Shown: in pieces, positions 19,974 to 28,815 of the stretch | Layout: the number at the start of each line of letters is the position of its first letter | Position numbering within the stretch: the stretch's first letter is position 1 | DNA from: Cohnella laeviribosi DSM 21336 | Lineage (GTDB): Bacteria > Bacillota > Bacilli > Paenibacillales > Paenibacillaceae | Reading direction: 5' to 3' | Assembly: GCF_000378425.1 (NCBI RefSeq) | Contig: NZ_KB899812.1 | Span: 34,874 to 98,873, forward strand | DNA: 64,000 nucleotides | Made by a program: the position numbers and the translations under genes | The notes under the pieces: generated by a model | What the model saw: the letters and a program-made list of their open reading frames with translations, nothing else | The model's database searches: none | What the model was told of the DNA's origin: nothing

Positions 19974-21107
19974 TTACAGGGCAAACGGAAGTTTTTCCAG
20001 CGCTTTTTCGACGGGGACGTATTCGTGGCCGAGGCTGTCGGCCACCGCCTTGTACGCAACGCTGCCCGCTGCGACATTGACCCCTTGAAGCAGCGCCTTG
20101 TTCTCCTGCACGGCGCGGATGACGCCTTTATTGGCGATTTGCAATGCGTACGGCAGCGTCACATTGGTCAGCGCGATGGTCGACGTTCTCGGAACCGCCC
20201 CCGGCATATTCGCGACCGCGTAGTGGACGACGCCGTGCTTGACGAACGTCGGGTTGTCATGGGTCGTAATGCGGTCTACGGTTTCAATGATGCCGCCTTG
20301 GTCGATCGCCACATCCACGACCACCGAACCCGGTTTCATGGAGCGGATCATGTTCTCCGTAACCAGCTTCGGCGCTTTCGCACCCGGAATGAGCACCGCT
20401 CCCACGACCAGATCGGATTCCGATACCGCTTCGGCAATATTGAACGGATTGGACATCATCGTTTGAATGTCGCCGCCGAAAATATCGTCCAACTGGCGCA
20501 GACGTTCCGGATTCAGGTCGATAATCGTCACCTGCGCGCCAAGCCCGACCGCGATTTTGGCCGCATTGGTGCCGACGATGCCTCCGCCGACGATGGTCAC
20601 TTTCGCCCGCTTCACGCCGGGCACGCCTCCGAGCAAAACGCCTTTGCCGCCGTAAGGCTTTTCCAAAAACTGCGCTCCGATTTGCGGCGCCATCCGGCCG
20701 GCCACTTCGCTCATCGGCGTCAACAGCGGCAGCGTGCGGTTTACTTCCACCGTTTCATAGGCGATGGCGGTAACGCCTTTGTCCATCAGCGCCCGGGTCA
20801 ATTCCGGCTCCGCCGCCAGATGCAGGTACGTAAACAGGATCAATCCGTCGCGGAAATAGCCGTATTCGGACGCTAAAGGTTCTTTCACTTTCATAATCAT
20901 ATCGGCATTCGCCCAGACGTCGGCAGCCTTCTGGAGAATCGTCGCACCGGCTGCGGCGTAGTCCTCGTTCGTGAAACCGCTTCCCAATCCGGCGTCGCTT
21001 TCGACCATCACCTGATGTCCGGCTTTGACGAAAGCGTCTACACCCGCCGGCGTGATGGCCACCCGGTTTTCATTGTTTTTGATTTCCTTGGGAATTCCGA
21101 TTTTCAT
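19974..21107 (-). CDS. ald: alanine dehydrogenase
   Basis: This 377-residue enzyme (B. subtilis Ald is 378) oxidises L-alanine to pyruvate and ammonia with NAD. It begins [23 protein letters not shown], carries the substrate residues in MKVKEP and [11 protein letters not shown], and the NAD site [24 protein letters not shown]. The ATG at 21107 has GGGGAG seven bases upstream; a TTG two codons earlier is too near that site. It heads the apparent ald-alr-gapB-SR1P-ppdK run, has a cre-like site in its promoter, and lies next to its probable activator AdeR. Confidence 0.96.
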   Translation of the reverse strand: MKIGIPKEIKNNENRVAITPAGVDAFVKAGHQVMVESDAGLGSGFTNEDYAAAGATILQKAADVWANADMIMKVKEPLASEYGYFRDGLILFTYLHLAAEPELTRALMDKGVTAIAYETVEVNRTLPLLTPMSEVAGRMAPQIGAQFLEKPYGGKGVLLGGVPGVKRAKVTIVGGGIVGTNAAKIAVGLGAQVTIIDLNPERLRQLDDIFGGDIQTMMSNPFNIAEAVSESDLVVGAVLIPGAKAPKLVTENMIRSMKPGSVVVDVAIDQGGIIETVDRITTHDNPTFVKHGVVHYAVANMPGAVPRTSTIALTNVTLPYALQIANKGVIRAVQENKALLQGVNVAAGSVAYKAVADSLGHEYVPVEKALEKLPFAL

Positions 21108-21143
21108 GTCCAATCTCCCCTTTGTCTTGTGCGGTCTACCGCT

Positions 21144-21167
21144 AGTATAAGGGAGAAAGCGCTTTAT
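21144..21167 (-). promoter_or_regulatory. ald promoter -10 with overlapping cre-like site
   Basis: A TATACT -10 (21149-21144) is followed upstream by ATAAAGCGCTTTCT (21167-21154), which matches 11 of 14 positions of the ideal CcpA cre sequence TGAAAGCGCTTTCA. A cre here, just upstream of the -10, would repress ald during growth on preferred sugars. No good -35 is visible, consistent with an activator-dependent promoter. Confidence 0.5.
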
Positions 21168-21228
21168 TTCGTTGTCGGGATTCCAGAAAAGTTGTCCGGG
21201 TCCTTGTGAAAATCAACAAAGCGTCCGG

Positions 21229-22464
21229 TTACTCCGTCATTTTTTCCGCTTTTAAATCCAGATAGAGCGTAACTTTCTGATCCATGTTGTTCAGGTCGAT
21301 GCCCCCGATCTCGGCGATCCGCTTCAGACGGTACGTAAGCGTATTAATGTGAATATGAAGCAAATCCGCCGTGACTTTGACATTGCTGTCGTGGCTTAAA
21401 AACAGCTCCAGCGTTTGCAGCAGGTCGCTGTTGTGTTCGCGATCGTATTTCCGCAATTTTTGCAGAGCGGGATTTTCGAACCGGTGCAGCTGCTTTTCCT
21501 GCAAAATGTGAGGGAGATAGCGGTAGTAGCCCAAATCGGGGTAAGCAGATGCCGAGCTCGTTTCCTCGGGGAACCGCCGCTTGATTTGCAGGAGCGTCAG
21601 AGCTTCCTGGTAGCTTCGCTCCACCATCGCGTAGTCGCTGTAGATCATTCCGCTGCCGCTTTCAACGGGCGAAATTCCGAAACGCTGCTTCATTTGGCGG
21701 ATCATCCGAAATAACGCTTCCTTCTGCTCCTCCTCATCGTCAACCGAGGGGGATGGCGCCGCCGCGAGCAGAACCAATTGCGCATCGGTCACCGCATGCA
21801 GGACGATCCGCACGAAAGGCGTTGTTTCCAGCGTATAGCGGATTTGCTGTTTAAGCTTTTCGGAAATGGCTTCTTCGAACTGGAGCACCGTCACGTGATA
21901 CCGTTCCGGCAGCCGCACGTCAAGCTGCTTCGCCCGGTCCCGGACCCTTTCGTCCGGCTGCAGATGACCGGTCAGAAGCTGCCAGAAAAAATCATGATAA
22001 CTTTTCTCTTCTTTGCGGGTCTTCATCTGAAGCTGGATCAACTGCGATCTGGCGGCATCCGCCGCTCGCTTGAGCTGATGCAATCCCTGATCGCCGAGAG
22101 GGCCGTTCACTTCCAGAAGCCATATATAACCGAGAACATCCTGATTTCTGCGGATCGCGACGGCCACCCGGTCGCCCAGTCCGATTTCCTCCATCGCGGA
22201 AATCCGGATCGGAAGCTCGCTTTGCAGCAGACGCTTCATCACGCCGTCCCTCCACAGCGTGCTGATGACTTTTTCCGGCACCTTGCGTCCCATAATGGTC
22301 GAGATTCGGGCGGGGTCCGACATGTCTTCATGCGAACTGTACGCAAGCAGCCGGTGATTGGCGTCCTCGATCGTCACCGGGCAGCGAAGCGCGCCGTAGA
22401 TGGCATCCGCCAGCGTATCCAGATTGTCGAAAGTTTGGTCAAACGGATTTGCGTTCTGATTCAT
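21229..22464 (-). CDS. adeR: PucR-family transcriptional regulator, AdeR-like activator of ald
   Basis: This 411-residue cytoplasmic regulator has an N-terminal sensory part (FDNLDTLADAIYGALRCPVTIEDANHRLLAYS), a central GGDEF-like CdaR region, and the C-terminal PucR helix-turn-helix (NVKVTADLLHIHINTLTYRLKRIAEIGG). AdeR in Bacillus activates ald in response to alanine, and this gene sits immediately upstream of ald on the same strand. The ATG at 22464 has GGGGGG seven bases upstream; an upstream TTG lies on that site. The specific name rests on family plus position. Confidence 0.85.
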   Translation of the reverse strand: MNQNANPFDQTFDNLDTLADAIYGALRCPVTIEDANHRLLAYSSHEDMSDPARISTIMGRKVPEKVISTLWRDGVMKRLLQSELPIRISAMEEIGLGDRVAVAIRRNQDVLGYIWLLEVNGPLGDQGLHQLKRAADAARSQLIQLQMKTRKEEKSYHDFFWQLLTGHLQPDERVRDRAKQLDVRLPERYHVTVLQFEEAISEKLKQQIRYTLETTPFVRIVLHAVTDAQLVLLAAAPSPSVDDEEEQKEALFRMIRQMKQRFGISPVESGSGMIYSDYAMVERSYQEALTLLQIKRRFPEETSSASAYPDLGYYRYLPHILQEKQLHRFENPALQKLRKYDREHNSDLLQTLELFLSHDSNVKVTADLLHIHINTLTYRLKRIAEIGGIDLNNMDQKVTLYLDLKAEKMTE

Positions 22465-22705
22465 CCTCAGACCCCCCAAGCATCAATTTTTCCCAAAAGC
22501 GGGCGCAACGCCCGAGCGGCAGGGTAACGTTTGTAGAATACCACAAAAACGGCAAGAAAATTTCTCACTATGAAACAAATCGGAACGGATCTTTTTGCAG
22601 TACGATAAGAGAGCCGAACGAAATGAAATGCAACGTTTCCGTTTTTTTCGGCACGTTTCTCCCCGAATTGGCAGCGCTTTCAAAAATGATGAAAGGGGTT
22701 TCAAC

Positions 22706-24109
22706 ATGAGCAATCAGCAAAAAACAACCGAGTTGAACCGGGGGCTTCAACAGCGGCACGTCAACCTGATGTCCTTAGGGGCGGCGATTGGGGTCGGATT
22801 GTTTCTCGGTTCCGCATCCGCCATCAAATTGGCGGGACCGGCGATCTTGTTCTCCTATGCCATCGGCGGCATCGCCATCTTCTTTATCATGCGCGCGCTT
22901 GGGGAGATGGCGATTCAGAACCCGGTCGCAGGCTCCTTCAGCCGGTACGCCCGCAATTACATGGGACCCCTGTTCGGATACTTGACCGGCTGGAACTATT
23001 GGTTTTTGTGGGTCATCACCTGCATGGCGGAAATTACGGCCGTCAGCGTGTATATGGAATTCTGGTTCCCGGGCGTGCCGCGCTGGATCTGGGCGTTGGC
23101 CGCGCTGATCATCATGAGCGCCGTCAACCTGATTGCCGTCAAAGCCTACGGCGAGCTGGAATTCTGGTTTGCGCTCATCAAAATCGTCGCCATCATCCTG
23201 ATGATCGTGCTTGGAATCAGCATGATCGCATTCGGGCTCGGCAACGGCGGCACCCCTACGGGCATCAGCAACTTGTGGGAGCACGGCGGATTTTTGCCGA
23301 ACGGTTGGAAGGGCGTTCTTCTATCCTTGCAGATGGTGATGTTCGCTTATCTGGGGATCGAAATGATCGGGGTGACCGCCGGCGAAGTGCAAAACCCCAA
23401 AAAGACGTTGTCCCGCGCCATCAACAGCGTTTTCTGGAGAATTCTCCTTTTCTACGTCGGCGCTCTGTTCGTCATCATGTCCATCTATCCTTGGAACGAA
23501 ATCGGGCAGAAAGGCAGCCCGTTCGTTATGACCTTCGATCAATTCGGCATTCCGTATGCGGCAGGCATCATCAACTTCGTCGTGCTGACGGCGGCATTGT
23601 CCTCCTGCAACAGCGGCATCTTCAGCACCGGCCGCATGCTGTTCAACCTGGCCCAGCAAGGGGAAGCTTCTCCGAAATTCGGCAGGCTGAGCAAGAGCGG
23701 AGTGCCCGGCACGGCCATCATCGTCTCCGGTTTGGCGCTGCTGGTAGGCGTCGTGTTGAACTACCTGGTTCCGGAAAAAGTCTTTACCTGGGTGACCAGC
23801 ATTGCCACGTTCGGCGCGGTATGGACGTGGGCGGTGATCCTGATTTCGCAGCTTCGGTTCCGCAAATCCTTGTCCGCTGAAGAACAGAACCAGCTCGTCT
23901 ACAAAATGCCCTGGGCGCCTTACAGCTCTTATCTGGCATTGGCGTTCCTTGCCCTCGTCATCGTCCTGATGGCATTCTCGCCGGAAACCCGGATCGCCCT
24001 GGTGGTCGGCCCGGTCTGGTACGCCATTCTGATCGGGGTATACTACAAAAAAGGATTGCACAAGAAAAATAAAACGGTTCTTCTGAACGAAGACCGAATG
24101 GCAGGCTGA
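22706..24109 (+). CDS. APC-family amino acid permease, probable alanine importer (AlaP/YtnA-like)
   Basis: This 467-residue protein has about 12 membrane helices and the amino-acid-permease signature near its start (RHVNLMSLGAAIGVGLFLGSASAI; AGPAILFSYAIGG). It looks very like B. subtilis YtnA, now AlaP. The ATG at 22706 has AAAGGGG eight bases upstream. Divergent from adeR and beside ald and alr, it would import L- or D-alanine for the catabolic operon. Proline or histidine permeases of the same family are possible alternatives, so the substrate is inferred from context. Confidence 0.85.
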   Translation: MSNQQKTTELNRGLQQRHVNLMSLGAAIGVGLFLGSASAIKLAGPAILFSYAIGGIAIFFIMRALGEMAIQNPVAGSFSRYARNYMGPLFGYLTGWNYWFLWVITCMAEITAVSVYMEFWFPGVPRWIWALAALIIMSAVNLIAVKAYGELEFWFALIKIVAIILMIVLGISMIAFGLGNGGTPTGISNLWEHGGFLPNGWKGVLLSLQMVMFAYLGIEMIGVTAGEVQNPKKTLSRAINSVFWRILLFYVGALFVIMSIYPWNEIGQKGSPFVMTFDQFGIPYAAGIINFVVLTAALSSCNSGIFSTGRMLFNLAQQGEASPKFGRLSKSGVPGTAIIVSGLALLVGVVLNYLVPEKVFTWVTSIATFGAVWTWAVILISQLRFRKSLSAEEQNQLVYKMPWAPYSSYLALAFLALVIVLMAFSPETRIALVVGPVWYAILIGVYYKKGLHKKNKTVLLNEDRMAG

Positions 24110-24155
24110 CCGGCAGTCGGCGTCACCCGGTTTATGTAAGCCCTTACGTTGGAAC

Positions 24156-24181
24156 GCCCCCCGGAGGAAATCCCGGGGGGC
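24156..24181. terminator. terminator between convergent permease and cheA genes
   Basis: GCCCCCCGG and CCGGGGGGC form a 9-bp GC stem around an AGGAAAT loop. On the plus strand TTATTTTTT follows after a few bases; on the minus strand there is no clean T run, so it is best supported for the permease transcript and plausible for the chemosensory operon. Confidence 0.65.
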
Positions 24182-24185
24182 AAGG

Positions 24186-25985
24186 TTATTTTTTGGCCAG
24201 CTGCACCAGCTCGATCGGGTTCACGATTAAGACCACCTGTCCGTCGCCCAGCAAGGTGGAGCCGGAAATGCCGGGTATGCCCGCCAGGTGCCCGTCCAAC
24301 GTTTTCATGACGAATTCCTGTTCGTTTTTCAGCTTGTCCACGACAAGGCCGAATTTTTCCGGCCCATTGGAGACAATAACCGTATTCAACTCTTCATGGT
24401 CCGTCGTTCTTTCGCCGAGCAGAAACAGCTTGCTCAGCCATTCGATGCCGATGACATCCCCGCGGAGATGCGCGAAATACTTGCCGTTGAACGCATGGAT
24501 CTCCTCGGGTTTGATTTTGACGGTCTCGGAAATGTAATCGATGGGAATGATGTACGTTTCGTTTAATACGCGGACCGGCAGTCCTCTGGATACCGCAAGC
24601 GTTAGCGGAAGCTGAATGACCATTTTCGTGCCCCTGTCCACTTCGCTGTCAATCCTGATGCTTCCGTTGATTTTCTCGATATTGCTCTTCACGATATCCA
24701 TCCCGACCCCGCGGCCCGACACCTCGGTAATTTGGCCGGCGGTGCTGAACCCCGGCAGAAAGATCAGGTTGATTGCCTGGCTTTCCGTCATGTTTTCCGC
24801 GTCTTCTCTTGAAATCAAGCCTTTATCGACGGCTTTCTGCTTCAGAAGCCGGGCGTCCATTCCTTTTCCGTCGTCTTCAATCTCAATATAGGCATGTTTG
24901 TTTTTATGGTACGCCCTCAGGGTGATTTTCCCCGTTTCGCTTTTTCCCTTCCTTTTTCTTTCTTCCGGGGGCTCGATCCCATGATCGGCCGCATTTCGAA
25001 TCAAATGGACGATCGGATCGCTGATCTGCTCGACGATCGTTTTGTCGATCTCCGTATGTTCGCCTTCCATGCGCAGTTCCATTTTCTTGCCGGTGCTTTG
25101 CGAAATATCGCGAACGATTCGGGGCATTTTTTGAAATACCGTCTTGACCTCGATCATTCTCATGGACAGGATGGCATTCTGCAATTCATCCGATATCCGG
25201 TTGATGGAAGCGCCGACCCTTTTCACTTCCTTGGACATTTCCGGAAGGTCGTATTCGACGTTTAATTTGGCGGCGATGTGCATAAAGGCATTTTTCGCGA
25301 TCAGCAATTCGGAGATCATATTCATCATCTTGTCAAGCTTGTCCTGGCTGACCCGTATGCTCTGCATGCCTGGCGTCAACGCGGCTTTTTGCGGCGGCTC
25401 GGGACGAGGATGGAATCTCCCGGAATCGGGCGCCGAATCCATGCCGCCGGTTTCCAAAGCGGACTCCCCGGATAAGGCTCCCGTCGGCTCCCCGGACGCC
25501 GGTGATTCCACGGAAGGCGCTTCGCCGGCGGAACTTTCCCGCTGTTTTTGCTTGTTTAAGATCGCATTGGTTTTGCCGGCAATCTCATCCATGCTGCGTT
25601 CATCGTCAAATTCGACGACCAGTTCCGTTGCCGGATCGTGCTCTTCGACTTTCCGGGCCAGCCGGATCAGGGAATGGCTTAACAAATCGGCGCTGATCAG
25701 CAGATGATCGATAAGTTCGGCATCCGCCTCAACGTTCTTCTCCCGAACCGCAACCAACAGCGTCTCCATGTCGTGGCAGAGCCTGACGATAAAGTCCAAC
25801 CCCATAAAGGAAGAACCCCTTTTGATCCCGTGCACCCTGTTGTATAGGTCATCCGCCAGTTCGGGATCGTCGGAAACCTCGAGCTTGAGGACCAGCTTCT
25901 CGAGATCTTCCCGGCTTGTCTTCCACTCGTCCAGAAGCGTCCTTAACAGGCCCGCATCCCCGGAATGAAAAGCATATCGCATCAT
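24186..25985 (-). CDS. cheA: CheA-type chemosensory histidine kinase lacking the P2 domain
   Basis: This 599-residue kinase has an N-terminal HPt (P1) domain with His52 in NRVHGIKRGSSF, then a ~90-residue Pro/Ser/Glu-rich linker where P2 normally lies. After it come the dimerisation domain (QDKLDKMMNMISELLIAKNAF), the ATPase domain (N box LIRNAADHGIE, G1 DDGKGMD, G2 GRGVGMD) and a C-terminal CheW-like P5 domain. Absence of P2 suggests direct transfer to CheY/CheB without docking. I place the start at 25985, where GGGAG lies seven bases upstream. It is the last gene of the operon that begins at 33728. No cheC, cheD or flagellar genes are nearby. Confidence 0.93.
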   Translation of the reverse strand: MMRYAFHSGDAGLLRTLLDEWKTSREDLEKLVLKLEVSDDPELADDLYNRVHGIKRGSSFMGLDFIVRLCHDMETLLVAVREKNVEADAELIDHLLISADLLSHSLIRLARKVEEHDPATELVVEFDDERSMDEIAGKTNAILNKQKQRESSAGEAPSVESPASGEPTGALSGESALETGGMDSAPDSGRFHPRPEPPQKAALTPGMQSIRVSQDKLDKMMNMISELLIAKNAFMHIAAKLNVEYDLPEMSKEVKRVGASINRISDELQNAILSMRMIEVKTVFQKMPRIVRDISQSTGKKMELRMEGEHTEIDKTIVEQISDPIVHLIRNAADHGIEPPEERKRKGKSETGKITLRAYHKNKHAYIEIEDDGKGMDARLLKQKAVDKGLISREDAENMTESQAINLIFLPGFSTAGQITEVSGRGVGMDIVKSNIEKINGSIRIDSEVDRGTKMVIQLPLTLAVSRGLPVRVLNETYIIPIDYISETVKIKPEEIHAFNGKYFAHLRGDVIGIEWLSKLFLLGERTTDHEELNTVIVSNGPEKFGLVVDKLKNEQEFVMKTLDGHLAGIPGISGSTLLGDGQVVLIVNPIELVQLAKK

Positions 25986-26051
25986 ATGCACTCTCCCAAC
26001 TGCACGCATCATCGATTCCATGACCCGACGAGGGACGTTGCCCTTGTTCGG

Positions 26052-26882
26052 TCATCTCGGTTTTGAATAAACGATGCCGTCTCCGATCCTCTGCATGCGA
26101 TAGGCCGAAGAGATCCTTCCGACAGATTCGGAATGGCCCAAAAAGATGATGCCCCCAGGATTCAGGCTTTCGTAGAAATCGGCCAAAACCGCCTTTCTCG
26201 ATTCGTCGTCAAAGTAGATCAGGCAGTTTCGGCAAAAGATAAAATCGCAGCCCGTAATATGGCCGACGGCATCCGAATCCATCAAATTGATTTTCCTGAA
26301 TTGGACGAACTTCTTGACGTCGGGATTGACCCGATACGATCCATCCTGTTTCGTAAAATATTTTTTCAAATATTCGGGAGGCACATCCCGGACAGACCTG
26401 TGTTCATAAACGCCGATCCTTGCCGTACGAAGCACGTCCGTATTGATATCCGAGGCAACGATTTGCAAATTCCAGGTTTCGGGTTCGTCCAGCATTTCCT
26501 GAAGGATGATGGATAAGGTGTACGGCTCCTCCCCCGTCGAACAGGCGGCGCTCCAGATCTTGAGGTTACGGTTGTTGCTCTTGTTCTTTTCCCTTACGAC
26601 CATCGGGAGCACTTCTTCGGCGAAATTTCGAAGCTGCGGATAGTCCCGGAAAAAATACGTTTCATTGACCGTAAGCTCGTTGATCAGTCTGTCGAATTCG
26701 GCCGAATCCGTGGAGAACTTCAGCATGCGGTAGTAATCGTGAATGCTGTCCAACTGCAGCATTTCGGCCCGCTTTTCAAGCCGTTTCTGGACGTAATACT
26801 TTTTATTCCGCTCGTAGAAGATTCCCGTTTTTCTATAAACCAACTTTACGAATTTATCGAAAAGGTCGTCGGACAAAACCAT
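26052..26882 (-). CDS. cheR: CheR-type glutamate methyltransferase
   Basis: This 276-residue enzyme methylates receptor glutamates with S-adenosylmethionine. The N-terminal helical domain (LSDDLFDKFVKLVYRKTGIFY) is followed by ELTVNETYFFRD, the SAM-binding WSAACSTGEEPYT and the FCRNCLIYFD motif. The ATG at 26882 gives the usual length and falls 4 bp after the CheY stop; a longer version to 26963 would overlap cheY. Its substrate is presumably the soluble double-domain MCP of the same operon. Confidence 0.95.
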   Translation of the reverse strand: MVLSDDLFDKFVKLVYRKTGIFYERNKKYYVQKRLEKRAEMLQLDSIHDYYRMLKFSTDSAEFDRLINELTVNETYFFRDYPQLRNFAEEVLPMVVREKNKSNNRNLKIWSAACSTGEEPYTLSIILQEMLDEPETWNLQIVASDINTDVLRTARIGVYEHRSVRDVPPEYLKKYFTKQDGSYRVNPDVKKFVQFRKINLMDSDAVGHITGCDFIFCRNCLIYFDDESRKAVLADFYESLNPGGIIFLGHSESVGRISSAYRMQRIGDGIVYSKPR

Positions 26883-26886
26883 TTCA

Positions 26887-27315
26887 TCACCGATCTCTCC
26901 GGGAGGCTGCAATCGTCTCTCGAATCGCTTCCCGCCATCGTTCCAATTTTTTGACCGAATCATTCACGACTTCCAATACCTGCTCGTTGCTTTTGAACGG
27001 CTTGACGAGATAGCCGTTCGCGCCGAGCTCCAGGCAAGTCAAGATCCGGTCCAAGGTCGAATGTGCCGCCATCGCAATCACCTGCGTCAAAGGATCGTAT
27101 TCCCTGATCCTCCTCAGAAATTCCATGCCGTCGATCTTTGGCATCGTCATATCCGCAAGCACGATGTGGTATTTCTTCTTTTGGAACATGTCCAGGGCAT
27201 GAGCGGGATCCGCGCAGAGCTCGACCTGGCTGTATCCGGCCAAAACGAACGTTTCGTGGAGCCGTTCCGATATTGCCGTATCCTCATCCACAATCATGAT
27301 GCTGTATCCGCTCAT
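26887..27315 (-). CDS. cheY: CheY-like single-domain response regulator
   Basis: This 142-residue protein is a receiver domain with the acidic pair DED (~10-12), phospho-acceptor Asp in VLADMTMPKIDG (~54), and the conserved Lys in YLVKPF. The usual Thr/Ser position before the TA motif reads VIAMAAH, so the switch residue is replaced by Ala. A ~20-residue basic, helical tail extends past the fold. The start at 27315 has GGAGG eight bases upstream. It lies between the HPt-STAS gene and cheR with gaps of 14 and 4 bp. Confidence 0.92.
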   Translation of the reverse strand: MSGYSIMIVDEDTAISERLHETFVLAGYSQVELCADPAHALDMFQKKKYHIVLADMTMPKIDGMEFLRRIREYDPLTQVIAMAAHSTLDRILTCLELGANGYLVKPFKSNEQVLEVVNDSVKKLERWREAIRETIAASRRDR

Positions 27316-27329
27316 TTCCCAAGCCTCCA

Positions 27330-28757
27330 TTACGTTTCATCTGCCGCAAACGAAATACCGCCCCCCAGCGCCGCGTCCGTTTCCGTATCGAACAGCTCGA
27401 AAGGTTCGATCGCACGAATGGAATCGAATATATTGACCAGCCTTTTCCGCAAGGAATGGCGAACAATAAGGCGCACCGCAATCCCCATGTCCCGAAGGCG
27501 CCTTTTCAGCCCGATCAGCCGGTTCAGTTCGGATTCATGAATCATCTCAAGCCGGCTGAAGTCCAATAACAAGCTGCGCGTGCCGGATTTGTCCATCCGT
27601 TCGACAAATCCTTCGAGACCCTCCATAAAGGAGGCATGTTTGGCTATGTAAATTTTGTAGAAGTATCTTCCTCTGGCATAACCGTATGCTTTCTCGAACA
27701 GCTCCACATATTTTTGGCGGAGGGTTTGGACAAGCTTGCCGTCTAAGCTCCTTTTCCCGCCCGCCGCATCCAGACACAGGCTATAAAACGATTCGATTTC
27801 CGGTTTCAGGTCATAACCCGTTGCATCGGGCGGGATGAGGCCGGCCGCTTCCAGATTTTTTCGATATTGCTCGCGGACGAGCTCGGCATATTCCTCCCGA
27901 GCGAGGTTGCCCGGATCCTGAAACAGAACGGGACGCATTTGGGGGAACTCTTGAAAAAAAACGTCAAAAAACCGGCGGCTTTCCAGTCCGAACGAATCCG
28001 CCCGATTCAGCATCCGATGCTCGGTGAGGTCGGAGATGGCGATTTTCTCGACATAGGTCACATCGAAATAGGTGTATAATTCGGCTTCTTCCAAGTCCGA
28101 CTCTATAATCATGAACAGAGACGAAAGGTTCGGGTCGGCCGAAGCTCCGTATAGATCCTCGTCGGATACATTGGTATAGACAAGCGAGCCGACATCCTTG
28201 ACCTGGTTAAAAATCATGAAAAGGATAGGGGAAACCATCGGAATATCGTCGCTGAACGAAATGCAGACGCCGTAGCGATTGGCCCCCGCCCGCTCCGTTC
28301 CTTTTAATGAGCTGACCAACCGATCTTCCCGGGCCGGATTCGTTCCGCCGCTTCCCGTTTCCGGATTTGCGTTCAGGATTCGATCGATTTCCTCTTCCAG
28401 CAGACCGGCGGCATGAGCGAATTCGTCGCGGCTTTCGTGGCCGGTCGTGGTTTTTTTCGACTCGAGCAGTTGTTTGACATGGTCCAACCCGCTGAAACAC
28501 AATTGCAGAATCTGGCCGTCCAGGCCGATTCGGCCCTTTCGGACCATGTCCAGCATGTCCTCGATCTTGTGCGTCAGGCTGCCTATATCCTCGTATCCGA
28601 TCATTTGCGATGAACCTTTGACGGAATGAAAGATCCTGAACAACGCGTTCAAATCGTCGATCGAGTAGCCGGCTTCCAACCGGATCAGGCATTCTTCCGC
28701 TTGCTGAAGCCATTCTTCGGTTTCCTCAAGATAGGTCATATATAGCGAATCCATCAT
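27330..28757 (-). CDS. HPt domain-STAS domain protein of unknown role
   Basis: This 475-residue soluble protein starts with an HPt domain (MMDSLYMTYLEETEEWLQQA; His44 in FRIFHSVKGSSQMIGYED), as in CheA P1. It has no dimerisation or ATPase domain. A middle region of ~200 residues includes a P2-like fold candidate (VSPILFMIFNQVKDVGSLVYT). The C-terminus (~375-465) resembles a STAS / anti-sigma-factor-antagonist domain: LLLDFSRLEMIHESELNRLIGL matches the D-SG-FIDSSGL-L core, with a Ser at the usual phospho-site region. I suggest it takes phosphate from CheA and relays it to a partner-switching output. I do not recognise a characterised homologue. Confidence 0.7.
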   Translation of the reverse strand: MMDSLYMTYLEETEEWLQQAEECLIRLEAGYSIDDLNALFRIFHSVKGSSQMIGYEDIGSLTHKIEDMLDMVRKGRIGLDGQILQLCFSGLDHVKQLLESKKTTTGHESRDEFAHAAGLLEEEIDRILNANPETGSGGTNPAREDRLVSSLKGTERAGANRYGVCISFSDDIPMVSPILFMIFNQVKDVGSLVYTNVSDEDLYGASADPNLSSLFMIIESDLEEAELYTYFDVTYVEKIAISDLTEHRMLNRADSFGLESRRFFDVFFQEFPQMRPVLFQDPGNLAREEYAELVREQYRKNLEAAGLIPPDATGYDLKPEIESFYSLCLDAAGGKRSLDGKLVQTLRQKYVELFEKAYGYARGRYFYKIYIAKHASFMEGLEGFVERMDKSGTRSLLLDFSRLEMIHESELNRLIGLKRRLRDMGIAVRLIVRHSLRKRLVNIFDSIRAIEPFELFDTETDAALGGGISFAADET

Positions 28758-28815
28758 GTTACCGCCCTCGCGAAGCCGCCAACGGCCATTTTGATGCATG
28801 CTCGCGCTGCAACCA

